64,000 nucleotides of DNA from an uncultured Eggerthellaceae bacterium (GCA_944320405.1 CALUHI010000016.1:24416-88415), one strand, 5' to 3'; shown: positions 41,440 through 49,325, numbered from the stretch's first letter. Numbers and translations are program-made. Notes: generated from the letters alone by a model not told the origin.

Positions 41440-41655
41440 CCGATACATGACCGCCGCGAGCGCAACATGCGGTCTCAGACGGGCTTAGAAGGGCCGCAGA
41501 ATGGATACGCCCTGGTCAGGGCGTTGGCGGTTTCCAGCCTGGTTGAACCCGGAACACGAACCTCGCCGGTTTTGCCGGCTGGGAGGTTATCATTTCCCTT
41601 GGACGGACGGATGCGGCGCGATTTAAGGCGCGCCGCTTGGATGCATGGAGGGGAA
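41440..41655 (+). promoter_or_regulatory. Structured leader of the first 72-aa paralogue
   Basis: A TAGAAT -10-like hexamer (near 41435) is followed by hairpins: CGCCCTG/CAGGGCG, AACCTC-GCCGG/CCGGC-GAGGTT, and GCGGCGCG/CGCGCCGC (41613-41636) preceded by GGACGGACGGATG. An ATG within the leader opens a 13-codon frame (MTAASATCGLRRA). The first 60 bases resemble the region before the second paralogue (about 43050-43120). Confidence 0.45.
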
Positions 41656-41874
41656 ATGGCGCGGATCGACGACTATGGGCTTCGGGAGTTCATCGGCAAC
41701 GGAACTCTCACCAACGAGCAGCAGCGCATCCGATTCGAGCGCACGCAGGTCGCGTTGACCGACTGGCACAAGGAGACGGGCAACCCCGGCGGAAGCCTCG
41801 GAGAGTTCTACGGATGGCTCGGGGTTGCGACGGCGGAACCGGAGCCGAGGATCGCGGGCGGTGAGCTAAAATGA
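41656..41874 (+). CDS. Small conserved protein, paralogue A
   Basis: 72 aa (MARIDDYGLREFIGNGTLTN...GWLGVATAEPEPRIAGG). It is closely related to the product of 43250-43471: DYGLREFIG near the start and the Gly-Gly-Ser, WLGVATAEPEP region near the end are shared. GGAGGGG precedes the ATG. It is soluble with no known motif, and its stop overlaps the start of the next gene (ATGA). Two copies in one cargo region, each with a similar leader, suggest a selected or dose-sensitive function. Confidence 0.7.
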   Translation: MARIDDYGLREFIGNGTLTNEQQRIRFERTQVALTDWHKETGNPGGSLGEFYGWLGVATAEPEPRIAGGELK

Positions 41875-42314
41875 GCGCTTTTAAAATCGGCGATTTGCGG
41901 GTTGCGGTCATCGTCGCATGCATAGTTGCCGCGATAGCGTGTATCTGCGCATGCTTCTGGATTTGCAACATGGATCTATTCAAGTCCACCGTCCATATGA
42001 ATCAAATCGGGAATCCGGTGGCATCCGACCCCATTATGATGACCCCTGTGGATAAAGCGCTTTGGTGTTTGCCGGCAATGCTGACAGTGGTCAGCTTGAT
42101 CTTGAACGTATCATCGATGCTGTCTGAAAAATGCTCTTCCTTTCCCATCGTTTCGATCTGCTTGAACATCCTTGCGCTGTTTCACGTCACCGCCGGCCTC
42201 ATCTACTGGAACAATTTCGACGGGCTCGCCGCTCCCTTTTCGGCGCTCGCTGCACCAATCCTTTTCGCCCTAATCGTTTCCTTCGTCGCGTTCTGCAAAG
42301 CTAAAAGCTCTTGA
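41871..42314 (+). CDS. Four-helix membrane protein
   Basis: 147 aa with four hydrophobic segments: LRVAVIVACIVAAIACICAC, ALWCLPAMLTVVSLILNVSS, IVSICLNILALFHVTAGLIY and ALAAPILFALIVSFVAFC. It is translationally coupled to paralogue A. Cys-rich helices are notable. Partner function is unknown; a small soluble protein next to a membrane protein could be a toxin/immunity or signalling pair. Confidence 0.7.
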   Translation: MSAFKIGDLRVAVIVACIVAAIACICACFWICNMDLFKSTVHMNQIGNPVASDPIMMTPVDKALWCLPAMLTVVSLILNVSSMLSEKCSSFPIVSICLNILALFHVTAGLIYWNNFDGLAAPFSALAAPILFALIVSFVAFCKAKSS

Positions 42315-42356
42315 TTCTATTTCGGCTGGTAGAATGTCATAAGAACGGAGTATGAC

Positions 42357-42470
42357 ATGGCTTTCGCGGAATACACGCTTATGAGCAAAAGCCGTCCGAT
42401 CCTGACGGCTGCCTACGATCCGGAAGAGCAGCACGACGGATCCGCAGAGCTGCTCTCCGCATGGCGGATC
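42357..42470 (+). pseudogene. Possible N-terminal remnant of a HipA-like gene
   Basis: After an extended -10-like TGGTAGAAT (about 42327-42335), an ATG at 42357 opens MAFAEYTLMSKSRPILTAAY. That start, and the following acidic turn, resemble the first 40 residues of HipA-type proteins (YtLmhk...vl.l..d). The frame then runs into antisense of the next gene and loses similarity. If real, it is a truncated fragment. Confidence 0.25.
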
Positions 42471-42828
42471 AATAGTCGATATGCGAGCGTTTCTCCTCCG
42501 CCGCGCTCTCCCAAGCTCCATTTTCGTCTTCGGGATCGGCTATCGGACGCCTGCCCTCCAGGATCCCGGCCGCTCGATGCCGCTCCTCTTCTCTCGCATC
42601 AACGCGGATCGTCATTTCATTCACGTCGATTCCAATCGAGCCGACCCAGCGGCCATCGTGCTTGAAGTCGAAGAACCAGCTGCGGCACTCCCTGTCGTCG
42701 AAATAGATCCTTCGATCCATGGCGGCAGTAGAGATCGAATGCTGCTCTGCTGTGGTCAGCTCGTCTTCGCTTCGCATCCTCACCGTGTAGCCGCCGATGG
42801 CAATCTCGTAGTGCTTGAAGTCAGTCAC
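42469..42828 (-). CDS. Hypothetical 119-aa protein with poly-G at its ribosome site
   Basis: GTG start at 42828. The ribosome site falls in or next to a run of nine G (minus strand; 42842-42834). The product begins MTDFKHYEIAIGGYTVRMRS and contains CRSWFFDFKHDGRWVGSIGI, a mixed alpha-beta soluble protein without recognised domain. The homopolymer at the translation start could allow expression switching by slippage. Confidence 0.6.
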   Translation of the reverse strand: MTDFKHYEIAIGGYTVRMRSEDELTTAEQHSISTAAMDRRIYFDDRECRSWFFDFKHDGRWVGSIGIDVNEMTIRVDAREEERHRAAGILEGRRPIADPEDENGAWESAAEEKRSHIDY

Positions 42829-42843
42829 GCTATCCCCCCCCCA

Positions 42844-43011
42844 TTATCCAGGGATGCTTTCATGACCGTAGACGCCGACCAAGCGGATCGTCCTTCTGCC
42901 CACGCGTTTGAAATAGACCACAAGCACGTCATCGTCATGGATATGGAACTCGCCGCGCCGTCCGTCATACCTTAACAGCAGAATCCGCAAGATGCCAGAC
43001 AGCAGGATCAA
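42844..43011 (-). pseudogene. Possible remnant of a RelE/YafQ-like toxin
   Basis: On the minus strand a 55-codon frame (TTG start 43011, stop 42844-42846) encodes RYDGRRGEFHIHDDDVLVVY, then KRVGRRTIRLVGVYGHESIPG. The order D.V.VY...I.L...GtHs resembles the C-terminal half of YafQ/RelE toxins. No full-length start or partner antitoxin is seen, so it is more likely a decayed fragment. Confidence 0.3.
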
Positions 43012-43249
43012 TCATGCTCGATAAAACGTCGTCTGAAAACGCTTTGAATCTCGACTGGCGACCGCCGAGAACGCAACATAGGGGCTTAGAAGGGCTCGCA
43101 AGCGCCGCAGAATGCAAACCGCCAGGTGAAGCGGGTGGGTACTAAGAACTGTTTCCGGGTCATCGGCTTGCGATCGATCCGAAAAGCCCTTCCCTGGCTT
43201 ATCATGTCTACCAGATGAGAGGATGGATAGGTTCATCGAGGAGGCCTCC

Positions 43250-43471
43250 ATGGCCAAGGCCGACGATTACGGGTTGCGCGAGTTCATCGGGAAAGAAACC
43301 CTGACGCACTCCGAGCAACGCGAGTTCTTCAACCGGACGCAGAAAGCGATGGCGGATTGGAATGCGCATCGCGGAAGCGTCGGCGGCAGCCTGGGCGATT
43401 ACTACGCATGGCTCGGCGTTGCGACAGCGGAGCCGGAGCCGAAGATGGCGATCGAGGATTCGCAGCGGTAG
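43250..43471 (+). CDS. Small conserved protein, paralogue B
   Basis: 73 aa (MAKADDYGLREFIGKETLTH...AWLGVATAEPEPKMAIED). Paralogue of 41656-41874. ATG 43250 follows GGAGG; an upstream in-frame ATG at 43223 has no good ribosome site. The region 43050-43120 shares ACCGCCG...GAACGCAACAT and CTTAGAAGGG with the leader of paralogue A, so the whole leader-gene unit was duplicated and has diverged. Confidence 0.7.
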   Translation: MAKADDYGLREFIGKETLTHSEQREFFNRTQKAMADWNAHRGSVGGSLGDYYAWLGVATAEPEPKMAIEDSQR

Positions 43472-43538
43472 TAGCTTGGCGGCATAACGCCAAGCATACT
43501 CCTGCGTTGTCTGTCGTTTTCTGAAAGGGTTTGCATCT

Positions 43539-44666
43539 ATGGGTTTATTCGACAGGTTCAAGAAAGGCGAAAAAGAAGCCTCGAGGCTCGATGGCGGAAA
43601 GATCTCCATGATCGTCCATGAGCCGTCCATCGACGATATCGAACAGCAAATCATTCCCATCGAGAACCGAATGCGCAGCGAGCGCCCGGTTTACAACGAT
43701 CTTTATGCTCACGAGATACTCATCCTCTCCTACGCGGAGAAGTTCAATGTCTCCCAGACGCAGTTCCAAGGTTTCTGGTGGTATAAATACGGCATCAAGG
43801 ACGCTCGGGCGATCATCGACAGCTTGATCCGACGCGGATACCTTCGTGTCGGAGGGATCGAAACAGGAGTCCGCGTTTCGACCGCTGCCGAATTGAAAGC
43901 ATTCTTGCAGACGCAAGGCATCAAAACCACTGGCAAGAAAGCCGATCTGGTTGCAAGGATTCTCATCGAAGCCGACCCGCGAGCCGTCGAGGCGGTATTC
44001 GCTGCCGCAAGGACCTTTGAGCTTACGGATGCGGGCGCTGAGGCGGTGTCAGCATGCAGTGCCATTCCCTACGCCCACGCCCATCCTGAAATCAGACGCG
44101 ATATCTGGACGGTTACCCAGGAGCTCACGGCCGATCCCGAGAGGATGAACAAGATCATCTTCAATGAATGCAACGCCGAGTTTAGGCAGCATTTGGCCGA
44201 CGGCGATTACGGATTAGCAGCATCTTCCTCATTCGCAATGGCGCGTGCAAAAGCAAGGCTTGGGAAATATCAATCTGCCATTAGGCTGCTTTGCTTGACT
44301 ATTTCCCTCGACCTCACTGGCGCTGGAAATAACTATCAACCAAATCTTTACTTCCGGATCACGGCTAAGTACCTGTTCCCTGAAGAACGTTCGATCCTCA
44401 CCATCGGAACCGCTTTGCCGCCTATGGCGTTCGAGTGGGCGGACAAAGCGGGATTGTCCGATGAAGAAACCGAACGCTTGCTTTTGGAGGGCTTCACCGA
44501 GGCCCGCAAGTTCCTCCCGATCGAGCTGTTCACGCCTGACGAGTGCGTCGATCTGCTCTACTTCGCAGCCAAGGGCGACGAAGAGGGAACCGGGCGCGTT
44601 TTCTCCATCGCCAAAGAGCGTTTCTACCGCACATACCCGCATGCTGCCCCACCAGCGGAGGATTAG
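43539..44666 (+). CDS. SAP-domain protein
   Basis: 375 aa. Residues about 112-145 (VSTAAELKAFLQTQGIKTTG then KKADLVARILIEA) are a SAP motif, a 35-residue helix-turn-helix that binds DNA and is known from nuclear and phage proteins. The segment before it (ILILSYAEKFNVSQTQFQGF then DARAIIDSLIRRGYLRVGG) looks like a winged helix. The C-terminal 230 residues are helical (TPR-like periodicity) with no named domain. It might be a DNA-binding regulator or defence protein of the cargo region. Confidence 0.75.
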   Translation: MGLFDRFKKGEKEASRLDGGKISMIVHEPSIDDIEQQIIPIENRMRSERPVYNDLYAHEILILSYAEKFNVSQTQFQGFWWYKYGIKDARAIIDSLIRRGYLRVGGIETGVRVSTAAELKAFLQTQGIKTTGKKADLVARILIEADPRAVEAVFAAARTFELTDAGAEAVSACSAIPYAHAHPEIRRDIWTVTQELTADPERMNKIIFNECNAEFRQHLADGDYGLAASSSFAMARAKARLGKYQSAIRLLCLTISLDLTGAGNNYQPNLYFRITAKYLFPEERSILTIGTALPPMAFEWADKAGLSDEETERLLLEGFTEARKFLPIELFTPDECVDLLYFAAKGDEEGTGRVFSIAKERFYRTYPHAAPPAED

Positions 44667-44670
44667 GGGA

Positions 44671-44961
44671 TCAGCACGGAATGAAGCCCGATCGGGGGTC
44701 ATAGGCCCGCTCTTCCGGGCCTTCCACCTCGACGAACCAGACGCCGTCCCCGCGCCATAGATCACGCTTGGATCGGCCAAGTCGAACCTCGTAGCGGTCG
44801 GCATAGCCTCCCGTCCTGCAACGGGTATGCTCGGGCATGCCCGCTTGGAGCACGTCATAGCTGCGACCGTCGGCCCACAGTATGCGAAGCGGTTTGAGGT
44901 CCCCGCTGATCCTCATGAGCGCCACCACGTCCACCGGCACCCTATGCCACTCTTTCTCCAT
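44671..44961 (-). CDS. Small conserved hypothetical (SH3-like)
   Basis: 96 aa starting MEKEWHRVPVDVVALMRISG, ATG 44961 with GGAGG eight bases upstream. The order LKPLRILWADGRSYDVLQAG...RCRTGGYADRYEVRLG...WFVEVEG resembles small beta-rich proteins often encoded next to Y-family polymerase genes in Firmicutes; no such polymerase is present here. It ends head-to-tail five bases from the SAP gene. Role unknown. Confidence 0.65.
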   Translation of the reverse strand: MEKEWHRVPVDVVALMRISGDLKPLRILWADGRSYDVLQAGMPEHTRCRTGGYADRYEVRLGRSKRDLWRGDGVWFVEVEGPEERAYDPRSGFIPC

Positions 44962-45018
44962 GCAAAGCACCTCCGTGACATAGGGTACAGATGTTCGTGT
45001 GTTTTGAGAAGGTGTCAG

Positions 45019-45837
45019 TTAAGACTTCTTCGCTGCGCCGCGTTTTCTGAACTCAGTGCCCGCCTTGGTTAGCAGGGATCGAGTCCTTGCAATCGTCAAA
45101 CCATGCTCGGCGGCCAAACCGCTAATCGTCGCACCATTCTCGTATCTGCGACGAAGCTCCTCCCCTATCCCCAGCGAAACCTCTTCCGGGATGCGCTCGT
45201 TTGGTTCGAGTTGGGGTATTTCAATCTCCCCACCTTCGTAACCTTTGTAAACCTTCCCCTGGGGGACGATGTCGGGATCGGCTTCGTTTCCCCATGCGTA
45301 CCAATGCTCACGAGGATAACGTGCGAACATTTCGAGGTATGGACCAGGAGAGCAAGATTCAATCAGGGAATACTGCTCGTCGGGCTTCCTGCTGTGCTCC
45401 CTTTTTCTGGTTTCTATCATATTGACCTGAGATCTAGCGGGAGCCAAAGTGCGCATACTGCCCTTGACGCCGAACAGGATGAGCTCGGTCACGTTTCGGA
45501 AGTAAAACCCAACGCCCCTACCGTCAGGCCCCCCGTCCTTCCTGCGTTTCGCCCATACGATGTTCGAAACGTATTTAAAACCCCATGCCTCCATAACCTC
45601 AAGGCCTTCGGGTAAAAGCGCGTTAGGCACCCACAGATACAAATGAGCGTTTTTCGCGCATGCTTCTGAAACAGGCAATGCTTTGATCTCGTCCAGACTC
45701 ATCGTCGCATACCGCCCGAGTCGTTTGTGCTCCGGAGCGACTTTTCCTGTCCTGTTATTGAAACGCCATGGCGGATCCGCCAAAACCGTAGAAAAACCTC
45801 CGGCGATTTTCGGCAGCGGTTGATAGCCTTCGCTCAT
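45019..45837 (-). CDS. MT-A70-family adenine-N6 DNA methyltransferase with C-terminal HTH
   Basis: 272 aa, ATG 45837 with AAGGAGG. The MT-A70 class methylates adenine N6, and its catalytic motif is DPPW, here D21-W24. Further family signatures are HLYLWVPNALLPEGLEVMEA, YVSNIVWAKRR and a C-terminal RYPREHWYAWGNE block. The last 45 residues (ISGLAAEHGLTIARTRSLLT, Lys/Arg-rich tail) form a probable helix-turn-helix that is not part of the catalytic domain. It is divergent from a BglII/BstYI-like endonuclease, so the pair is a type II restriction-modification system. A 30-bp palindrome lies in its promoter. Confidence 0.9.
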   Translation of the reverse strand: MSEGYQPLPKIAGGFSTVLADPPWRFNNRTGKVAPEHKRLGRYATMSLDEIKALPVSEACAKNAHLYLWVPNALLPEGLEVMEAWGFKYVSNIVWAKRRKDGGPDGRGVGFYFRNVTELILFGVKGSMRTLAPARSQVNMIETRKREHSRKPDEQYSLIESCSPGPYLEMFARYPREHWYAWGNEADPDIVPQGKVYKGYEGGEIEIPQLEPNERIPEEVSLGIGEELRRRYENGATISGLAAEHGLTIARTRSLLTKAGTEFRKRGAAKKS

Positions 45838-45868
45838 CTATCCTCCTTCTCGTCCGATAGAGTTTAGC

Positions 45869-45898
45869 AAAATTAGATCTATTTTTAGATCTAATTTT
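45869..45898. promoter_or_regulatory. Perfect palindrome with two AGATCT sites between R and M genes
   Basis: AAAATTAGATCTA (45869-45881), TTTT, TAGATCTAATTTT (45886-45898): 13-bp arms without mismatch. Each arm contains AGATCT. On the minus strand it overlaps the -35/spacer region of an extended -10 promoter (TGC then TAAACT) for the methyltransferase. On the plus strand it lies about 17 bases before a TACCAT -10-like box of the endonuclease gene. Candidate operator or methylation sensor. Confidence 0.85.
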
Positions 45899-45927
45899 GA
45901 ACTCATCCTTGCTTTACCATTTCTCGC

Positions 45928-46788
45928 ATGATCGAGACATTCACATATCGCGAAGTGTTTCCAGAATCCATTCTGGGAAAGTACGATTTCCTTGAAATCG
46001 GATCGGCTGCGCGCATTGCGCAGGCAACTTCTCCGGACGCCCTGGCGGATATAGTCGATGTTCTCGACAAGATCGATATCACGTACGATCTGATCATGTC
46101 GCCCGGCGGAAGCCGAGGGCCTCTTGTAAGAATCGTTGATGGAATGTTTCATTCTCGAGGCTGGGTAGAAGCGCGTGTTGACCTAGCCCAGACGGTGTAT
46201 CTGTTCAAAGATCAGCCGAAAGACGACATTAACGCGGAACACGACCCGGATGCGCACAAAGACAAGGTCATCGGCGGAGGATACTCTATCGGATACTCGA
46301 TCGACAATTACAAGCAACGAATCGCTCTCGATTGTGAATGGAACGCCAAAGACGGCAATCTTGATAGGGATTTTGCAGCATTTCGGGCTTGGCATCGCGC
46401 CGAGGTGATCGATGCCGCTTTTTTATTCACAAGAACCAATAAAGACATGCAGGCACTGCTCAAATCAGCATGGGCGGACTACTTTGCCCTTCATCCGCAA
46501 ATGAAGGGCAAAGTAGCGGAAACGGCGCTCGGAACGTCGACTACTACAAACTGGGACAAGGCCCGTCCTCGTATAGTGCGCGGCGATCTCGACACCTGCC
46601 CCCTTCTTATGATTGCTGTGAAGCCCTCGACCATCACGCCCGGTAGCATGTCCGGGGCGAAATATGTTTGGGTCGGAGGCAAGGATGTCGAGACTCCCCA
46701 TTTCGACTACGTTGACTACGAAACCAAAGAAGTCCGGGCAAGTTACACGATCGGCCGCGATGGATTGATCCAGTTAGCAGGAGTCTAA
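45928..46788 (+). CDS. BglII/BstYI-like type II restriction endonuclease
   Basis: 286 aa. The order of elements fits the BglII/BstYI family of PD-(D/E)xK enzymes, which cut A/RGATCT/Y: LVRIVDGMFHSRGWVEARVD, then YSIDNYKQRIALDCEWNAKD, then FAAFRAWHRAEVIDAAFLF. The likely metal-binding residues are D126, D135 and E137 (RIALDCEW aligns with the VAIEVQF-type strand). It is divergent from the MT-A70 methyltransferase. There is no ribosome site before ATG 45928, and TACCAT ends seven bases before it, so the transcript may be leaderless, which would keep the nuclease level low. Cleavage specificity is not provable from sequence. GC content is below that of the transfer genes. Confidence 0.75.
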   Translation: MIETFTYREVFPESILGKYDFLEIGSAARIAQATSPDALADIVDVLDKIDITYDLIMSPGGSRGPLVRIVDGMFHSRGWVEARVDLAQTVYLFKDQPKDDINAEHDPDAHKDKVIGGGYSIGYSIDNYKQRIALDCEWNAKDGNLDRDFAAFRAWHRAEVIDAAFLFTRTNKDMQALLKSAWADYFALHPQMKGKVAETALGTSTTTNWDKARPRIVRGDLDTCPLLMIAVKPSTITPGSMSGAKYVWVGGKDVETPHFDYVDYETKEVRASYTIGRDGLIQLAGV

Positions 46789-46903
46789 ATCCTTAAATCC
46801 CTTCTTCGATCGTAAGATCTTTCCTCTCTTAGTGCCTCGTTCGCATTAGGCTCCGACTACCGTCCCCCCTCGCACCACCCCATCTCCTACCCCATCAATC
46901 GCA

Positions 46904-46943
46904 AAATGTTGCGCAACAAATTCCGCAGATCAGGTGAGAGAAT
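46904..46943 (+). promoter_or_regulatory. Shared 40-bp promoter-like sequence, copy 1
   Basis: 40 bases beginning AAATGTTGCGCAACAAATTC and ending in GAGAAT are repeated with one mismatch at 47946-47985. The repeat contains the palindrome GTTGCGCAAC (46908-46917) and an extended -10 of the form TGN-GAGAAT. The start of the 304-aa gene follows 34 bases later (or a minor ATG at 46948). Confidence 0.7.
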
Positions 46944-46977
46944 TGGGATGCATAAACTCCCGAGAACGGAGGCCGAG

Positions 46978-47892
46978 ATGGCTCAGAGCAGATTTTCAGC
47001 AGAGCTGCCACTCGAAGCAGTTGTAGCACGCATTTGCAAGGGAATTCATTCCTCTCCAGACCTTTTCAAATCCGACATACGCCTGAGCTTAGCCTCGAAT
47101 GCAACAGTGCGCACTCCTGAGGAATCGTCGACCGGCAACCCCTCCGAAGCAAAAATGGCAACGATAGAATTCTCCGTTGCAGCCGATTTGAGGACGCCCG
47201 GCAAATTCAATGAACGCGATTTCATCTGGGTCCATCGTTCGGACAACGGAATCGGTGCCGAGGTCAGCATAAGCTCACTTCCTTGCAATGAGCGTGATTC
47301 GGCAGATGTCATGACCGCAATCAGGACGTTCGTCGAAAAACGATCCGAAACAGAATTCGACGCCGATATTGTTGCGGCGATTCAAAATGATTCGGCTACC
47401 GCCGAAAATAACGAAACTGAAGCAAGCAGCAAAACAAACCGCACGACGACAAACAGCCCTAAGTTGAAGATCGTCCGAATCATCTTCTGGATATCCCTTG
47501 CTCTTTCGATCATCACGTTCATCGCATTCTTTCCCTTGATAGGCTATGATATTGATTTGGGGTACGGCACTTTGGCTTTGCTCGTCTTTTTCTTTGCGGT
47601 TCTCATCATCGACTATTCCTACCTCTATTTCGGCTTGGAAGAGCCCATCATCGGCGATCGAGGCTTCGCGGAGTCACTTGGCAAGGCCGGCGGATATGCG
47701 GTTCTGGGCATCATCGTCCTTGCGGTATTGATAGTTCTGGGAACGTGCGCCATGGGCGGTGGGGGATCGAGTAAGAGCCACTCAACGGAGGAGACGGCCG
47801 AGTTCCTGACGAACATCGACACCCCAGGCACTTCCGAATACAAGTGGTATCACGACGAGTACCTCCCCGATAACGACCTGCCGGATAGATAG
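46978..47892 (+). CDS. Membrane protein of unknown function
   Basis: 304 aa; ATG 46978 has GGAGG five bases upstream and is preferred over ATG 46948. The N-terminal cytoplasmic domain (about 160 residues, beta-rich; RLSLASNATVRTPEESSTGN) and an Asn/Thr-rich linker are followed by three membrane helices (IVRIIFWISLALSIITFIAF, LALLVFFFAVLIIDYSYLYF, YAVLGIIVLAVLIVLGTCAM) and a short tail ending DEYLPDNDLPDR. It shares its promoter with the next gene, so the products probably act together. Confidence 0.7.
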   Translation: MAQSRFSAELPLEAVVARICKGIHSSPDLFKSDIRLSLASNATVRTPEESSTGNPSEAKMATIEFSVAADLRTPGKFNERDFIWVHRSDNGIGAEVSISSLPCNERDSADVMTAIRTFVEKRSETEFDADIVAAIQNDSATAENNETEASSKTNRTTTNSPKLKIVRIIFWISLALSIITFIAFFPLIGYDIDLGYGTLALLVFFFAVLIIDYSYLYFGLEEPIIGDRGFAESLGKAGGYAVLGIIVLAVLIVLGTCAMGGGGSSKSHSTEETAEFLTNIDTPGTSEYKWYHDEYLPDNDLPDR

Positions 47893-47945
47893 ATCAGAAC
47901 GGCTTCGAAGACACGGGTTCTATGCGCCATGCAATTTTTATAACG

Positions 47946-47985
47946 AAATGTTGCGCAACAAATTCCGCAGATCAGGTGGGAGAAT
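47946..47985 (+). promoter_or_regulatory. Shared 40-bp promoter-like sequence, copy 2
   Basis: Second copy of the 46904-46943 sequence with one substitution. The GAGAAT hexamer ends six bases before ATG 47992, so the transcript would start at or next to the start codon (leaderless). Confidence 0.7.
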
Positions 47986-47991
47986 CGATAT

Positions 47992-48237
47992 ATGGCGGAT
48001 CGCGAGGGAAGGGAGTTTCCTTTGAAGAGTTACGCGCCGATCAAATGCCCCATGTGCGGGGAGATGTACCAGTGGAGGTATGCGGGAACTGAGCGGAAGG
48101 GGATTTCCGCTGGGAAAGCGGCGCTCGGCGGCATCGCCTTCGGACCCGTGGGTCTCGCAGCCGGTGCGCTCGGAAAGAAGAAGGCCACGTACGTTTGCGG
48201 CAAATGCGGGTTCTCCCGCGATTACGATGCGAAGTGA
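47992..48237 (+). CDS. Zinc-ribbon protein with glycine-rich hydrophobic centre
   Basis: 81 aa. CPMCGEMYQW near the start and CGKCGFSRDYD near the end make a split two-CxxC zinc ribbon. Between them lies a Gly/Ala-rich segment (AALGGIAFGPVGLAAGALG), as in small membrane-associated zinc-ribbon proteins. It is followed within seven bases by the coiled-coil protein gene, suggesting an operon. Confidence 0.75.
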   Translation: MADREGREFPLKSYAPIKCPMCGEMYQWRYAGTERKGISAGKAALGGIAFGPVGLAAGALGKKKATYVCGKCGFSRDYDAK

Positions 48238-48244
48238 GGTTGCC

Positions 48245-49279
48245 ATGAGATCGAGTTTGGATCTGCTTCTCGACAGAAAAACCGTGGAATGCTTGAAGTT
48301 CAATGCGTCTTTCGATGCGATCAAAGCTGCACTCGAAGAGACCGCCTCGAATTACATGAACACATCCCTCAGAATATATGAGGATCCAAGAGACGGCATT
48401 GCGCAGATCAGCATCAATTCGAATTTCACTCCGAAGCTCTTGGATGATTTCATCGTCGAAAGGATAGCCAGAGCCACCCCTTTGTATCCGCGGACTATCC
48501 TTTCAAGCGTCATGACGGACAGAGAAAGCGCAAGCTCGGGCATGCTCAATGGCGGCTTCGGGCCGAAGCCGATTTTGGTTCTCGAGCATACGGATGATTA
48601 CACCGTCATCGAATACGACCTTGACGATCTGGACGTAACACAGACCTTCGATAAAAGCCGCGCGTTCGGATACCAGGCCGTCGCCCTTGCTGCCGCAGCA
48701 GCGGGCATCAACCTTCAATACGAACCCGAACCGATGATGACGGTGAGGGACGGCGTCAATGCGATCAAGAAAGCATTCGCCGACTGGGAGAAGGTTCCGA
48801 AGAAGGAATGGGAGCAGCGGGCGGAAAAACGCGCCCTTGCCGGCGAGGAAGCGGAGCGAAAAGAAAAGGAGGAGCGGCAGAAGATTATCGAGGAGGCGAA
48901 GAAAGCGGTTGTCGACGGAGTTGCCCAAGGAAAGTACGATTCTTGCAACGAAGCACGAGCCGATCTCGATTTCAAGCCGGACATCATTGCGGCTGCTTGG
49001 CGACAGACGAAAAAGGAACGCGCCGAAGCATATTGGAGCGCCCATAGCGCAGATAGAATCGTCATCGACGCGACAGTATCGAGATTGAAGTCCGACCTCG
49101 CTTCGTCGAAACACCGCGAAAGCAGTTACAGGGAAGAGCTCGCCTCGTTGACCGGCTTCTTCAAGGGAAGGAAACGTCAAGAACTTGCCGCCAATATCGA
49201 AATGGAGACCTCTAAGCAGGAGGAGCTTCAGAAGCAGATCGCGGCATTGAACGCAAAATTCGAGACCATGCCCGAGTAG
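48245..49279 (+). CDS. Hypothetical protein with long coiled coil
   Basis: 344 aa. The frame is open further upstream, but ATG 48245 (GAGG upstream) avoids overlap with the zinc-ribbon gene. The N-terminal 180 residues are mixed alpha-beta (SINSNFTPKLLDDFIVERIA). Residues 185-230 are highly charged (EWEQRAEKRALAGEEAERKE), and the C-terminal 80 residues form another coiled coil. No recognised domain; it may work with the two preceding genes, as a cargo or defence module of unknown type. Confidence 0.7.
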   Translation: MRSSLDLLLDRKTVECLKFNASFDAIKAALEETASNYMNTSLRIYEDPRDGIAQISINSNFTPKLLDDFIVERIARATPLYPRTILSSVMTDRESASSGMLNGGFGPKPILVLEHTDDYTVIEYDLDDLDVTQTFDKSRAFGYQAVALAAAAAGINLQYEPEPMMTVRDGVNAIKKAFADWEKVPKKEWEQRAEKRALAGEEAERKEKEERQKIIEEAKKAVVDGVAQGKYDSCNEARADLDFKPDIIAAAWRQTKKERAEAYWSAHSADRIVIDATVSRLKSDLASSKHRESSYREELASLTGFFKGRKRQELAANIEMETSKQEELQKQIAALNAKFETMPE

Positions 49280-49325
49280 CCACTCTCAGACATAGGAAAA
49301 GGGTTTGCCAATCCGAAAGAAACGC

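Noticed and set aside
48080..48244. Upstream extension of the coiled-coil gene
   Set aside because: Overlaps the zinc-ribbon gene out of frame; ATG 48245 with GAGG is simpler.
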